Origin: an uncultured Fretibacterium sp.
GTDB lineage: Bacteria; Synergistota; Synergistia; Synergistales; Aminobacteriaceae
Direction of reading: 5' to 3'
DNA: 21,121 nucleotides
Assembly (NCBI GenBank): GCA_937915835.1
Contig: CALGHA010000061.1
Span: forward strand, 1 to 21,121
Positions within the stretch are counted from its first letter, which is position 1. Each line of letters opens with the position of its first letter. A model generated the notes under the pieces. It was not told the DNA's origin, searched no databases, and saw nothing but the letters and a program-made list of their open reading frames with translations. Positions 9,401-15,369 of this stretch are shown one piece after another. The position numbers and the translations under genes are program-made.

Positions 9401-10048
9401 AATCCTGTAATCTCCGGCCGGCATTCCCTGTGCTTCAACTTTATTCACGCCGTTATTAGTCTGAGCATTCGTGATTACGTCTTCGTGCTTAATCTTGAAT
9501 ATCGTAGACTTCTGAACTTGAGCTTCACCAGGATTAGCTTTCACCTCAATTCTATAATTTCCCTCAACGTCAATTGCCCCTCGAATATAGCCTTTAGTCG
9601 TCGAGTCAGTTGATGAAATTATCCCGCAGCAGCTTCCGTCAAGCAAACGTTTTGTGTTAAATTGCGTCGTGTCAGCAATCCTGTCAATATTCGCCTTGAG
9701 CTCGTCAATTTCCATCTGGATAAAACTTCTGTCCTGAGAAGTCAACGTGTCATTCGCGGCCTGAACAGCAAGCTCCCTCATTCGTTGAAGCATCGAGTTA
9801 GTCTCACCGAGCGCACCTTCAGCCGTCTGTAAAAGGGAAATTCCGTCTTGAGCATTCTTCACAGCACGTTCAAGCCCGAGTGCCTGAGCATGTAAATTTT
9901 CGCTGATTGCTAAACCGGCGGCATCGTCAGCGGCTGAGTTAATTCTAAGTCCTGTTGATACTTGCTTGATTACTTTTGAGAATTGATTATTGACTGTAGT
10001 TAGCGAATTGAAAGCAGAGAGAGCAGAAATATTGTGATTAATCCTCAT
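6494..10048 (-). CDS. fliC: Giant flagellin with large central variable region
   Basis: About 1184 residues, against roughly 270-500 for common flagellins. Residues 1-135 are a standard D0/D1 N-terminus (MRINHNISALSAFN, TGLRINSAADDAAGLAIS, QRMRELAVQAAND). The last 100 residues are the D1/D0 C-terminus (RIRDADMSKSML, ending MLAQANQLPQSVLSLMQ). Between them lie about 950 Ser/Thr/Asn-rich, beta-type residues with hook-IN-like stretches, for example TITISQNNGAKTSITLNASD followed by TLNDLRRKLNDAI. Cysteines are present (Cys140-Cys141, plus NTCNN and INCKED), which is unusual for flagellin. No HExxH is seen, so it is not a flagellinolysin. ATG 10048 is preferred over GTG 10069, because AGGAGG (10058-10063) lies inside the GTG extension and is well placed for the ATG. 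The product forms the filament after type III export. Confidence 0.95.
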   Translation of the reverse strand: MRINHNISALSAFNSLTTVNNQFSKVIKQVSTGLRINSAADDAAGLAISENLHAQALGLERAVKNAQDGISLLQTAEGALGETNSMLQRMRELAVQAANDTLTSQDRSFIQMEIDELKANIDRIADTTQFNTKRLLDGSCCGIISSTDSTTKGYIRGAIDVEGNYRIEVKANPGEAQVQKSTIFKIKHEDVITNAQTNNGVNKVEAQGMPAGDYRITATKAGGGEIITEYKSIAEIDIEKGNESGVPEYLRFRLTGKTQDGTVISWPSRSSTSPSYDPNADTNNYYSVQIPATSTTTSDIAAIIKRELNGKNITLSTSNGTTTADFSLEVDDDGKITSTSTEGELTSATFLTASSSNINPDSNIRYNYNVTNTDTTYEASIAGKISLAGNASATTSASTITFTISENGSTLGAHPVNIPAGSSVADISSLIQSIDTTIGNIPLKGYNAGSSKYSLTASNGSNNTLQVTASISSSEISLEKRSSDLPASDNNRYIMTHTGTTSFNSGSPRTTSGEEKYKLSLRGITSSQTVEIGEITFDENDTTPDAIAQKVVNTCNNKSYAKLNGVDVLIDAQQNGSSYTITTSNSNEEVYFYFSNTSTPAATSKVNDATFTTSDDGGVAVPSATTSLTGFYGSEEAASSLSANINSKTQNNASILFEVTASAIDSNGNGTITLKAQSNVLTADGKNYNHTDSKIVVSTGNKTVNLGSLLGEDDNNFSITLDPEKFNIGDKFVYSISGNGTSSAPADTSLYINCKEDTSWPQSWENLTYKNNELYYNVNAEAVSNQELHFRNFYLNSETGKVHQGDIALTTNSDFGEAAKNFPEAPVEGQSRTDNEITLASFNAAYVGKIATGATKLRDLEQFWNKSGVFMLERPQTITISQNNGAKTSITLNASDTLNDLRRKLNDAIAVDLGQEIYTSNPNNLVSFVEEPYGENGIESVKGTMLIRSLIPGSAGELTFSSSYGELIDALALNTIKSSAETSYTASVYDAHDGSIIARDVKTTGNVLRGVIHKNIDVEFDAFAGVKANWSDVERNFLLTPEQDAYITHIHVVKNDISFQIGANEEEKITLDIGDMSSAGLGVQGLNVMTRERSSKAITILDNAIKRVSEQRSKIGAYQNSLDNTIESLTVTNENIQSSESRIRDADMSKSMLDLVKFQILNQSSTSMLAQANQLPQSVLSLMQ

Positions 10049-10057
10049 GACTGTCCA

Positions 10058-10063
10058 ACCTCC
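10058..10063 (-). promoter_or_regulatory. Shine-Dalgarno site fixing the flagellin start
   Basis: AGGAGG on the minus strand, 9-10 nt before ATG 10048. It overlaps the codons of the longer GTG-started frame, which makes that longer frame unlikely. Confidence 0.8.
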
Positions 10064-10105
10064 TGACACTCACGAAGGAACAGCAGCGAATTTTGTCCGT
10101 AAAAC

Positions 10106-10162
10106 TTATACCCCCCCCCCTATTATGCAAATTACGTAGGGATTTGTAGGTATTAAACGCAT
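10106..10162 (-). CDS. Candidate 18-codon leader ORF in the flagellin 5' UTR
   Basis: A short frame encoding MRLIPTNPYVICIIGGGV. It has its own AGGAGG at 10173-10178, 10 nt before the ATG, the same spacing as for flagellin. The G10 tract makes up its last glycine codons and the first base of the valine codon, and the stop TAA follows at once. It lies downstream of the sigma-28 promoter and so would be on the flagellin transcript. Its start resembles that of flagellin (MRLI against MRIN), which could reflect a partial duplication or chance. Translation is not proven; the evidence is the ribosome site and position only. Confidence 0.35.
   Translation of the reverse strand: MRLIPTNPYVICIIGGGV
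10111..10120. repeat. Homopolymer tract of ten C (G10 on the flagellin strand)
   Basis: An uninterrupted C10 on the plus strand, in the leader of the flagellin gene 62 nt before its ATG. Nothing else of this kind is seen in the window. Runs of this length are typical slippage-prone contingency tracts. Confidence 0.95.
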
Positions 10163-10219
10163 AACGAAAAAGCCTCCTAACTTTGAAAGATTAATAACGT
10201 GATACTTGCTTAATTTTTA

Positions 10220-10247
10220 TTATCGACATGTAACACGAAAAACTTTA
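10220..10247 (-). promoter_or_regulatory. Sigma-28 (FliA/SigD) promoter of the flagellin gene
   Basis: Read on the minus strand: TAAAGTTT (10240-10247), a 12-nt gap, then GTCGATAA (10220-10227). The class consensus is TAAAGTTT-N11-GCCGATAA, so the -35 is perfect, the -10 has one mismatch, and the spacing is one nucleotide longer. This is the expected sigma factor for late flagellar genes. The predicted transcript start near 10213 gives a leader of about 165 nt. Confidence 0.8.
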
Positions 10248-10407
10248 TTAATTATCTGCCAACTTTCAATAAATATTTTCTTGCCTGAATTTCTCCCTGT
10301 TTCTTTCTTAATTTGGCTTTCAGTCTTGATGAATTTGTTTGATGTCTCGACTAATAAATTAATCGCCGCTTGAATTAATAACTAGATTTATAACGTGAGA
10401 AAAAATC
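10248..10407. other. Intergenic stretch between flagellin promoter and DUF3793 promoter
   Basis: A/T-rich sequence in which I see no gene. On the minus strand one frame stays open for about 53 codons (10381 down to the stop at 10220-10222), but it has no ATG or ribosome site and ends inside the sigma-28 -10 box. It is treated as non-coding or as decayed sequence. Confidence 0.5.
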
Positions 10408-10434
10408 TTGACAAAATCGCGAAGATATTATAAG
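10408..10434 (+). promoter_or_regulatory. Probable promoter of the DUF3793 gene
   Basis: TTGACA (10408-10413) and TATAAG (10429-10434) are separated by 15 nt, shorter than ideal. The predicted transcript begins about 25 nt before the ATG. The sequence around TTGACA (AATCTTGACAAAA) also occurs before the MATE gene. Confidence 0.45.
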
Positions 10435-10465
10435 TTTATCATACCAAACAAAGGAAAAATTTTCG

Positions 10466-11062
10466 ATGACACAAACACACGCGAATATAATGCAAAAGTT
10501 CATGAAGCATATCAAGAATTCTAGCACTGAAGATTTTATCAGGAGCATGTTATTTTGTTTTTGTGCACCAACTATTAAGGGCTTAAAGGCAGCATGCTTG
10601 ATAAATTTTCGGCGTAACAAGAATGAAGATATGCGAGCAGTCTGGAAGTTACACGCTGATGAATGGCTTGTTCCGTTCGGGCTTGAATGGCTCTTGCTGA
10701 ATGATGAGGGCATGAATGCTTTAGTCCTGATTTATCGGCGTGAATTATTAGCAAAAGCGCTTGGCTGTGATGAGGCGTGCGAAATTTTAGCGTCAAAAGG
10801 TTATCCGTTACATGATGTTGATGCATGCTTGAAGTGTCTGCGTGAAAAATATTGTGAGAGTTTTCCTCATGAGATTGGCCTTTTTCTGGATTACCCGCCG
10901 TGCGACGTAAGGGGGTTCATGGAAAATCGATGTGCAAAAAATTTAGCTTGCCCCGGTTACTGGAAAGTTTACGGGAATGTTAAACAAGCTCGAGAAATTT
11001 TCAGGAAGTATAAACAGGCAGAATGTGAAGCGGCGAAATTAATTTTGGCAAGGGAGCTTTAA
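10466..11062 (+). CDS. DUF3793 family protein
   Basis: A 198-residue soluble protein matching the DUF3793 family. Recognisable parts are an N-terminal CAPTIKGLKAACLINF (about residues 33-48), a central block with NDEGMNALVLIYRRELL, and the C-terminal hallmark HEIGLFLDYPPCDVRGFMEN followed by CPGYWKVYG. It is rich in cysteine (FCFC, DACLKCLREKYC, NRCAKNLAC), which might bind metal or act in redox, but this is not established. AAAGGA lies 10 nt before the ATG. The next gene is a flavodoxin in the same direction 109 nt away, an arrangement I recall from anaerobic Firmicutes. The biochemical function of the family is unknown; a role with the flavodoxin in electron or iron handling is a guess. Confidence 0.85.
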   Translation: MTQTHANIMQKFMKHIKNSSTEDFIRSMLFCFCAPTIKGLKAACLINFRRNKNEDMRAVWKLHADEWLVPFGLEWLLLNDEGMNALVLIYRRELLAKALGCDEACEILASKGYPLHDVDACLKCLREKYCESFPHEIGLFLDYPPCDVRGFMENRCAKNLACPGYWKVYGNVKQAREIFRKYKQAECEAAKLILAREL

Positions 11063-11171
11063 CACATTGAAAAATAAGCAAGCATAGTGTGTTAATAGCT
11101 AAGAAGGTTGCGATGCTGTTCGTGTAATTTCGGCGGACAGATAGTAAGTATAAATTGGAGGTAAATTAATA

Positions 11172-11591
11172 ATGGCAAAAGTTTTAATCGTCTATGTAAC
11201 AACGACCGGCAACACGGAAAAAATGGCTCAGGCAATCGAAGAAGGCGCGAAAGGTGCAGGAGCAGATGTAACTTGCAAGACAGTCGGCGACGCTTCAGTA
11301 GCTGAACTTGCGGACTATGATGTAGTTGCTTTCGGGTCACCGGCGATGGGTGCAGAAGTTCTTGAAGAGGCTGAAATGGAACCGTTCTTCAGTGACGCTG
11401 AGGGCAAGATTTCCGGGAAGAAAGTTGCTGTATTCGGGTCATATGACTGGGGCGACGGCGAATGGCTCAGAACTTGGGAAGACAGATGCAAGGCAGCCGG
11501 TGCTGAAGTTGTCGCGAGCGTGAAAGCTCATCTTGAGCCTGATGATGATGCAATTGCTGAGTGCAAGGCTTTCGGAGCAAAATTAGCGTAA
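11172..11591 (+). CDS. Short-chain flavodoxin
   Basis: A 139-residue flavodoxin, the usual size of the short-chain type. It carries FMN and moves one electron at low potential in the cytoplasm. The phosphate-binding loop is TTTGNTEKM (residues 10-18), directly after strand 1 (KVLIVYV). The FMN-ring loops are FGSPAMGAE and FGSYDWGDGEW, the latter supplying aromatic Tyr/Trp next to the flavin. The protein is acidic, as usual. GGAGGT at 11157-11162 lies 9 nt before the ATG. It follows the DUF3793 gene and is closed by a strong terminator, so the pair probably forms one unit. In anaerobes such flavodoxins can replace ferredoxin under iron shortage. Confidence 0.95.
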   Translation: MAKVLIVYVTTTGNTEKMAQAIEEGAKGAGADVTCKTVGDASVAELADYDVVAFGSPAMGAEVLEEAEMEPFFSDAEGKISGKKVAVFGSYDWGDGEWLRTWEDRCKAAGAEVVASVKAHLEPDDDAIAECKAFGAKLA

Positions 11592-11610
11592 GAGTGATAA
11601 AGATTAACGG

Positions 11611-11644
11611 CCTCCCGCAGGATTATCACGGGAGGTTTTGTTTT
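11611..11644 (+). terminator. Rho-independent terminator after flavodoxin
   Basis: A perfect 7-bp G/C stem CCTCCCG (11611-11617) with CGGGAGG (11629-11635), an 11-nt loop, then TTTTGTTTT. It sits 19 nt after the flavodoxin stop. It also lies just beyond the stop of the convergent minus-strand gene, but there the tail lacks T. Confidence 0.9.
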
Positions 11645-12851
11645 ACGCGAAATTGTCAGCAAGTTTCATAGCGAGTTCAACGGTTAAGTCAGAGTTATAA
11701 TGCTGATGCTCGCCCCAGCGTCCTAATCCGAACACGTTATTTTCTCGGCAGAACGTTAATATTTCCTTCATGATTTCCGGCTTGTTAAGAGTGTTCAAAG
11801 GGTAAGCATATTCGTTCATGTACGCAAAATTTTCATCAGGAGCTTCGATTCTTGCTGAATGTGTTTCTGTCCAGATGCCTTTGCTCCCCAGTAAGACATT
11901 ATGACGTAAGAAAATTCTGTGATAGCTCAAGCTCAAATCCGGGTAATAAATCCATTGTGCTGAAGTGTCGAGATTTTGAGGAATATATTTTATCTGAACC
12001 GAAGTATGCTTGAGTTCGTTTATCGAAGCGCGTAAATTTTCGGGCATTCCGGCCAATTCATTAAATTCTTTGTAAGGTATCGTGTTAATGATGAATTTTC
12101 CGCTGAACTCCTCATCGTCAGAAGTTATCACAACATGAGAGGAAAAATTGATTGAGCTCACGCGTCTTCCGTAAAATATTCTGCCGTCAAGAGATTTTGC
12201 CATTCTCCGCCATAATTCACCGTAGCCAGTTTCAACAGGATAAAAGAAATTTGCGTGTCCCGGCTGTTGTGCGTGAGCCTGATGTTCCAGACAAGAGCGC
12301 AAAGTGTCCTCAAAGCTGACTGATGGGAGTTTATCAAGCCAGTAAGTTCCCAGATTATCGAGCTCAGAGCCGAACATTTTAGAGTTATAAGGCAGCATGT
12401 AATCATTCGCAATTTTCTCACCGAGTTTCCAGATAATCCAGTCCGTGAATTTTTCGGGCTTGGGCTTGCCAGTAACACAGCCTGCTTTAGCGATTGAGCT
12501 TAAATATTCAACCTGAGAATCAAAGTCAAGCTGCCAGATATTAGCTTCAAATGGATGTGAGATTAATTTACCGTTGAGATTAATTGCTGTATCACGAGTG
12601 AAATAATTCCATTCTTCGCGCGGCATAAACAAGAACAAGAACTTTAGGACTTCCGGCCTCCGAACGTCGAGAATATGACCGCCGCCAATGTCCAGAGCTG
12701 AGCCGTCAACTTCAACACTTCGGCATAATCCTCCGGCTTCATGTTCAGCTTCAAGGATGACAAAATTACGTTCTCCGTTCTGAAAAAGTTTGCAGGCAAA
12801 AGAAAGTCCAGCAGGCCCGGCACCAAGTATCAGGAATTTATTCATCTTCAT
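11643..12851 (-). CDS. FAD-dependent oxidoreductase/mutase-like protein (UDP-galactopyranose mutase or protoporphyrinogen oxidase fold)
   Basis: A 402-residue protein with an N-terminal dinucleotide-binding fold: ILGAGPAGLSFA (about residues 8-19) and the FAD-ribose acid at the end of strand 2 (FVILEAEHEAGGLCRSVEV). The C-terminus has FGLGRWGEHQHYNSD, which resembles the closing FAD motif of UDP-galactopyranose mutases and related sugar-mutase-like amine-oxidase folds. The exact reaction is not clear. Its place as last gene of a glycosyltransferase operon favours a nucleotide-sugar or glycan substrate. The start overlaps the end of the membrane-protein gene by 14 nt; an in-frame ATG two codons later (12845) is equally possible and neither has a strong ribosome site. 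Confidence 0.8.
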   Translation of the reverse strand: MKMNKFLILGAGPAGLSFACKLFQNGERNFVILEAEHEAGGLCRSVEVDGSALDIGGGHILDVRRPEVLKFLFLFMPREEWNYFTRDTAINLNGKLISHPFEANIWQLDFDSQVEYLSSIAKAGCVTGKPKPEKFTDWIIWKLGEKIANDYMLPYNSKMFGSELDNLGTYWLDKLPSVSFEDTLRSCLEHQAHAQQPGHANFFYPVETGYGELWRRMAKSLDGRIFYGRRVSSINFSSHVVITSDDEEFSGKFIINTIPYKEFNELAGMPENLRASINELKHTSVQIKYIPQNLDTSAQWIYYPDLSLSYHRIFLRHNVLLGSKGIWTETHSARIEAPDENFAYMNEYAYPLNTLNKPEIMKEILTFCRENNVFGLGRWGEHQHYNSDLTVELAMKLADNFA

Positions 12852-14355
12852 TTTTTCTGTTATCTATAAAGAAGACTTGAGCATAATATTCAAGATAATC
12901 TTGATAAAATTTCTGTTTAAACCATGCGAATTTATCATAACCAATGTTTTTAGCTTCGATTACCTTTTCAGTTTCAAGATATGAGACAAATTTATTGAAA
13001 TCCTCAGCAAGAGATAAGCCCTTGTGTGTTCTGACAGCTATAATTGTCCCGTTAAAGTTTTTCATCGTATCGTACCAATCTCTAAAAAACGGTGCAAAAA
13101 CTTCAGTTTTGGAGAAAGCCTCAGGAACGAGTAAAGCATTATCGAATTTTTCTCGTGCATAAAAATATAATCCTGTTAGATTAGTTACGAACAAAGATTT
13201 TCTTTTAGGGTCAAGGCTCTCGGAATAATTCAGAATTTCCTGATAAGGCATGTTATACGTAGTTTTTACAGTATTCGAATGAGTTATAACGTTATATATT
13301 CCTCCTGCAGAAGCTACGATATAAAAAATAAGTATAATAATTTTTAGCAGGCTGCTCCTTAGCGTCTGATAAATATTTGTGAGAAATAATCCCATTTCCG
13401 GCGATAAAATCGTAAAATTTCTTACTTTGTCGGTACCTACAGGATATAGAAGCATGATTAAGGCATAAGAAACAGTAAAGAAATTATTTCCACAGTCTGA
13501 ACATATTGTCTTAATATTTCTGAAGAAAGCCAGAATTAAAATCAAATTAGCAATAATCAATATGATGCCGAATATTGACACAGGTATAACGGCTGAACCT
13601 GACAGAAAATTCATTGCAGCCCCCATACTGAACTTTAACGGCCAGAAATGTTGCCCTGAATTTATATGGTGAACGGTCAAAAAAATAAATGCCTGATATG
13701 AAACTAAGCATGAGGCAATAACACCGTAAACGATTACATATTTCATGTCAGAATGTAGAAATTTCCTACGTCTATAAAGGAGACACGCAAAGGAAGTTAT
13801 AATAATGACCGCTGAAAGATAATTTATATGAAACATAAGCAGACAAACGATAAAATAAATTCCCCAGAATGAAGAGCTTTTAATCCTTGTATTTTCTGCT
13901 GTATGTATGAGGATAGCGATTATACATACCAAAGGAAGAAGATAGGTATACCATCTGAGGCCTGTACACCATAAAAGCACAGAAGGATTAAGACATATCG
14001 CAATATACGAGAAGATAAAGACGAGCCTGTTGGTTATATTTCTGCTTACAATATACCAGTAAATCCAGATTAAGGCTCCTACTACAAATGCTCCTACGGT
14101 ACGAACAAACTGCCAGCTTCCGAAAATTTTCAGGAGAATGTAGTTTATTATGTACATTCCAGCTGGATGAAAATCATTGCTGTTTGAATATTTGATTATC
14201 TCCGTAATAGAATTAAGTTTTTCGACCATGAAGGCACTGTAAAAATCATCTTCGTAGCCGAACGAAAACAGAGCAGAGACAATAAATAAAATCATGACGA
14301 GGATGAAACTTGAAATATAAAGCAATTTTCGTTGTATATTAATTTCTTGCCACAT
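12838..14355 (-). CDS. GT-C-type membrane glycosyltransferase-like protein (PMT_2/ArnT-like)
   Basis: A 505-residue protein with many membrane helices. After the first helix (about residues 11-32) a loop carries the acidic group YEDDFYSA (Glu35, Asp36, Asp37), followed by NDFHPAGMYIINY (Asp61-Pro64). This resembles the conserved loop acid and the D-x-HPP stretch of GT39/GT83-like enzymes that use polyprenyl-phosphate sugars. The C-terminal third is a soluble region. The gene starts two nucleotides after the stop of the GT2 gene and overlaps the FAD gene, so the three are co-translated. The base composition looks more A/T-rich than its neighbours. The predicted role is transfer of a lipid-linked sugar on the outer face of the membrane; the acceptor is unknown. 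Confidence 0.75.
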   Translation of the reverse strand: MWQEINIQRKLLYISSFILVMILFIVSALFSFGYEDDFYSAFMVEKLNSITEIIKYSNSNDFHPAGMYIINYILLKIFGSWQFVRTVGAFVVGALIWIYWYIVSRNITNRLVFIFSYIAICLNPSVLLWCTGLRWYTYLLPLVCIIAILIHTAENTRIKSSSFWGIYFIVCLLMFHINYLSAVIIITSFACLLYRRRKFLHSDMKYVIVYGVIASCLVSYQAFIFLTVHHINSGQHFWPLKFSMGAAMNFLSGSAVIPVSIFGIILIIANLILILAFFRNIKTICSDCGNNFFTVSYALIMLLYPVGTDKVRNFTILSPEMGLFLTNIYQTLRSSLLKIIILIFYIVASAGGIYNVITHSNTVKTTYNMPYQEILNYSESLDPKRKSLFVTNLTGLYFYAREKFDNALLVPEAFSKTEVFAPFFRDWYDTMKNFNGTIIAVRTHKGLSLAEDFNKFVSYLETEKVIEAKNIGYDKFAWFKQKFYQDYLEYYAQVFFIDNRKNEDE

Positions 14356-14357
14356 TT

Positions 14358-15116
14358 CTAATTCGCCCCTTTATCTTGATTAATTAAAATTTGTTCACGT
14401 TTGAGAAATCTGTTATGCCAAGCAGGACGGAAATACTTAAAAGTTGCAAAAAATCCATTCTGAGAGACTCCTTCAGTTCGAGCTTGCCATTTCGCCGGAA
14501 TCTCAATAAATTTCACTCCGAGCCTTAAAGGTTTTAATGCTGTCTCTAAACAAAAAGGATGCTTTAACTCCTCCCAATTAATATTTTGCATAAGTTCCGT
14601 CGGAAAAAGTCTGTAGCCAAAAGTCATATCACTTAAATTTGAGAAATAGAACCAGGCTATAGCTTTTTCGAATATGTAATTGCATACAAGTTTGATTTTG
14701 CTATAGCCTTTGAAGCTGCCTCCTCGTCTCCATCTTGAGGCTGTTATTATTCCGTCTGGATATTTTTTTGCCTGCTCAATGAATTTGTTAATAAGAATTG
14801 GATCTGTCTCAAGGTCTGCTGACATCATTACGAGGTGTGAGCCCTTAGCAATTTTTATTCCGTCTCGTATTGCTCCACCAAGAAACGGCAATTTCTGTTC
14901 GTAAACGTAAATTTGGGCTTTATCTGAATATTGGGCGATTAATTTTTCGGCCGTGCTTAAAGTTTCGTTTGAAGTTTTCGGCGATACAATAATTATAATT
15001 TCGGCGAGGTCTTCATGATTGCAGGTATCGAGAATGATTTTTACTGTCTGCTCAAGAGAATATGTTTCATCCATTGCAGTAATTAATATAGAGACTTTTT
15101 CAAAGTTTAGGCTCAT
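14358..15116 (-). CDS. Glycosyltransferase family 2, polyprenyl-phosphate-sugar synthase type
   Basis: A 252-residue GT-A fold protein like DPM1 (dolichyl-phosphate mannosyltransferase). Strand 1 is VSILITAMDETYSL. The nucleotide-binding part ends in LGGAIRDGIKIAKGSHLVMM, and the metal-binding motif reads SADLETDP, where the first Asp of the usual DADxxxDP is Ser. It lacks the C-terminal membrane helices of longer DPM-type enzymes, so it would sit at the inner face of the membrane. It is the first gene of the glycan module, with GTGAGG about 9 nt before its ATG and a sigma-70 promoter further up. The likely reaction is NDP-sugar plus polyprenyl phosphate giving the carrier-linked sugar used by the next gene. 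Confidence 0.85.
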   Translation of the reverse strand: MSLNFEKVSILITAMDETYSLEQTVKIILDTCNHEDLAEIIIIVSPKTSNETLSTAEKLIAQYSDKAQIYVYEQKLPFLGGAIRDGIKIAKGSHLVMMSADLETDPILINKFIEQAKKYPDGIITASRWRRGGSFKGYSKIKLVCNYIFEKAIAWFYFSNLSDMTFGYRLFPTELMQNINWEELKHPFCLETALKPLRLGVKFIEIPAKWQARTEGVSQNGFFATFKYFRPAWHNRFLKREQILINQDKGAN

Positions 15117-15241
15117 ATTACGGCCTCACGATCTCTAAATTATTTATGAAGCGTGAACCCGATATTTCTATATAACCGTTAATAAAGGCTCTAATATTGT
15201 AAATACTTTTGTTGGGGGAAATGAAAGGATAGATTAAGCTA

Positions 15242-15256
15242 CTGCGAACTGCGAAC
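15242..15256. repeat. Short tandem repeat at the glycan operon transcript start
   Basis: CTGCGAA is repeated directly (CTGCGAACTGCGAAC) immediately downstream of the -10 box, where transcription should begin. It could be an operator half-site pair; it is too short to be sure. Confidence 0.4.
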
Positions 15257-15286
15257 ATTATAGCCGCAATTTTGCATCTTCGTCAA
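15257..15286 (-). promoter_or_regulatory. Sigma-70 promoter of the glycan operon
   Basis: On the minus strand TTGACG (15281-15286), an 18-nt spacer and TATAAT (15257-15262). It lies about 140 nt upstream of the GT2 start and after the aspS terminator, so the module is transcribed on its own. Confidence 0.75.
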
Positions 15287-15330
15287 CCTCCTGTTTACGT
15301 AAATTTTTCATTATTCTATCACAACTAACA

Positions 15331-15361
15331 AAATTCCCCCCTGCCATCATAACAAGGGGGA
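15331..15361 (-). terminator. Terminator of aspS
   Basis: T15335 plus C15336-15340 pair with G15356-15360 plus A15361, a 6-bp stem with a loop of about 15 nt. On the minus strand it is followed by TTTTG. It begins 8 nt after the aspS stop. Confidence 0.7.
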
Positions 15362-15369
15362 TAAACTTT

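Noticed and set aside
6494..10048. Flagellinolysin-type protease domain in the flagellin insert
   Set aside because: No HExxH metal-binding motif is present in the insert.
10049..10069. Flagellin start at GTG 10069 (seven extra residues)
   Set aside because: The extension contains the ribosome-binding site and removes the conserved MRINHN start from the N-terminus.
10111..10135. Sigma-70 promoter with the G10 tract as spacer (TTTGCA, 15 nt, TATAAG on the minus strand)
   Set aside because: The boxes are possible and one or two extra G would improve the spacing, as in known switchable promoters, but TTTGCA is a weak -35 and a much better sigma-28 promoter lies upstream. Kept only as an alternative reading of the tract.
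10220..10381. Open frame of about 53 codons on the minus strand upstream of flagellin
   Set aside because: No usable start codon or ribosome site, ends in the sigma-28 -10 box, and no recognisable protein family.
10375..10826. Minus-strand frames opposite the DUF3793 gene
   Set aside because: The plus-strand protein matches a known family along its length.
11063..11096. Terminator after the DUF3793 gene (AACACA ... TGTGTT)
   Set aside because: Only six A/T-rich base pairs, a loop of about 20 nt, and no T-run; more likely read-through into flavodoxin.
11145..11165. Separate promoter for flavodoxin (TATAAA near 11150)
   Set aside because: The transcript would begin within the ribosome-binding site; there is no -35.
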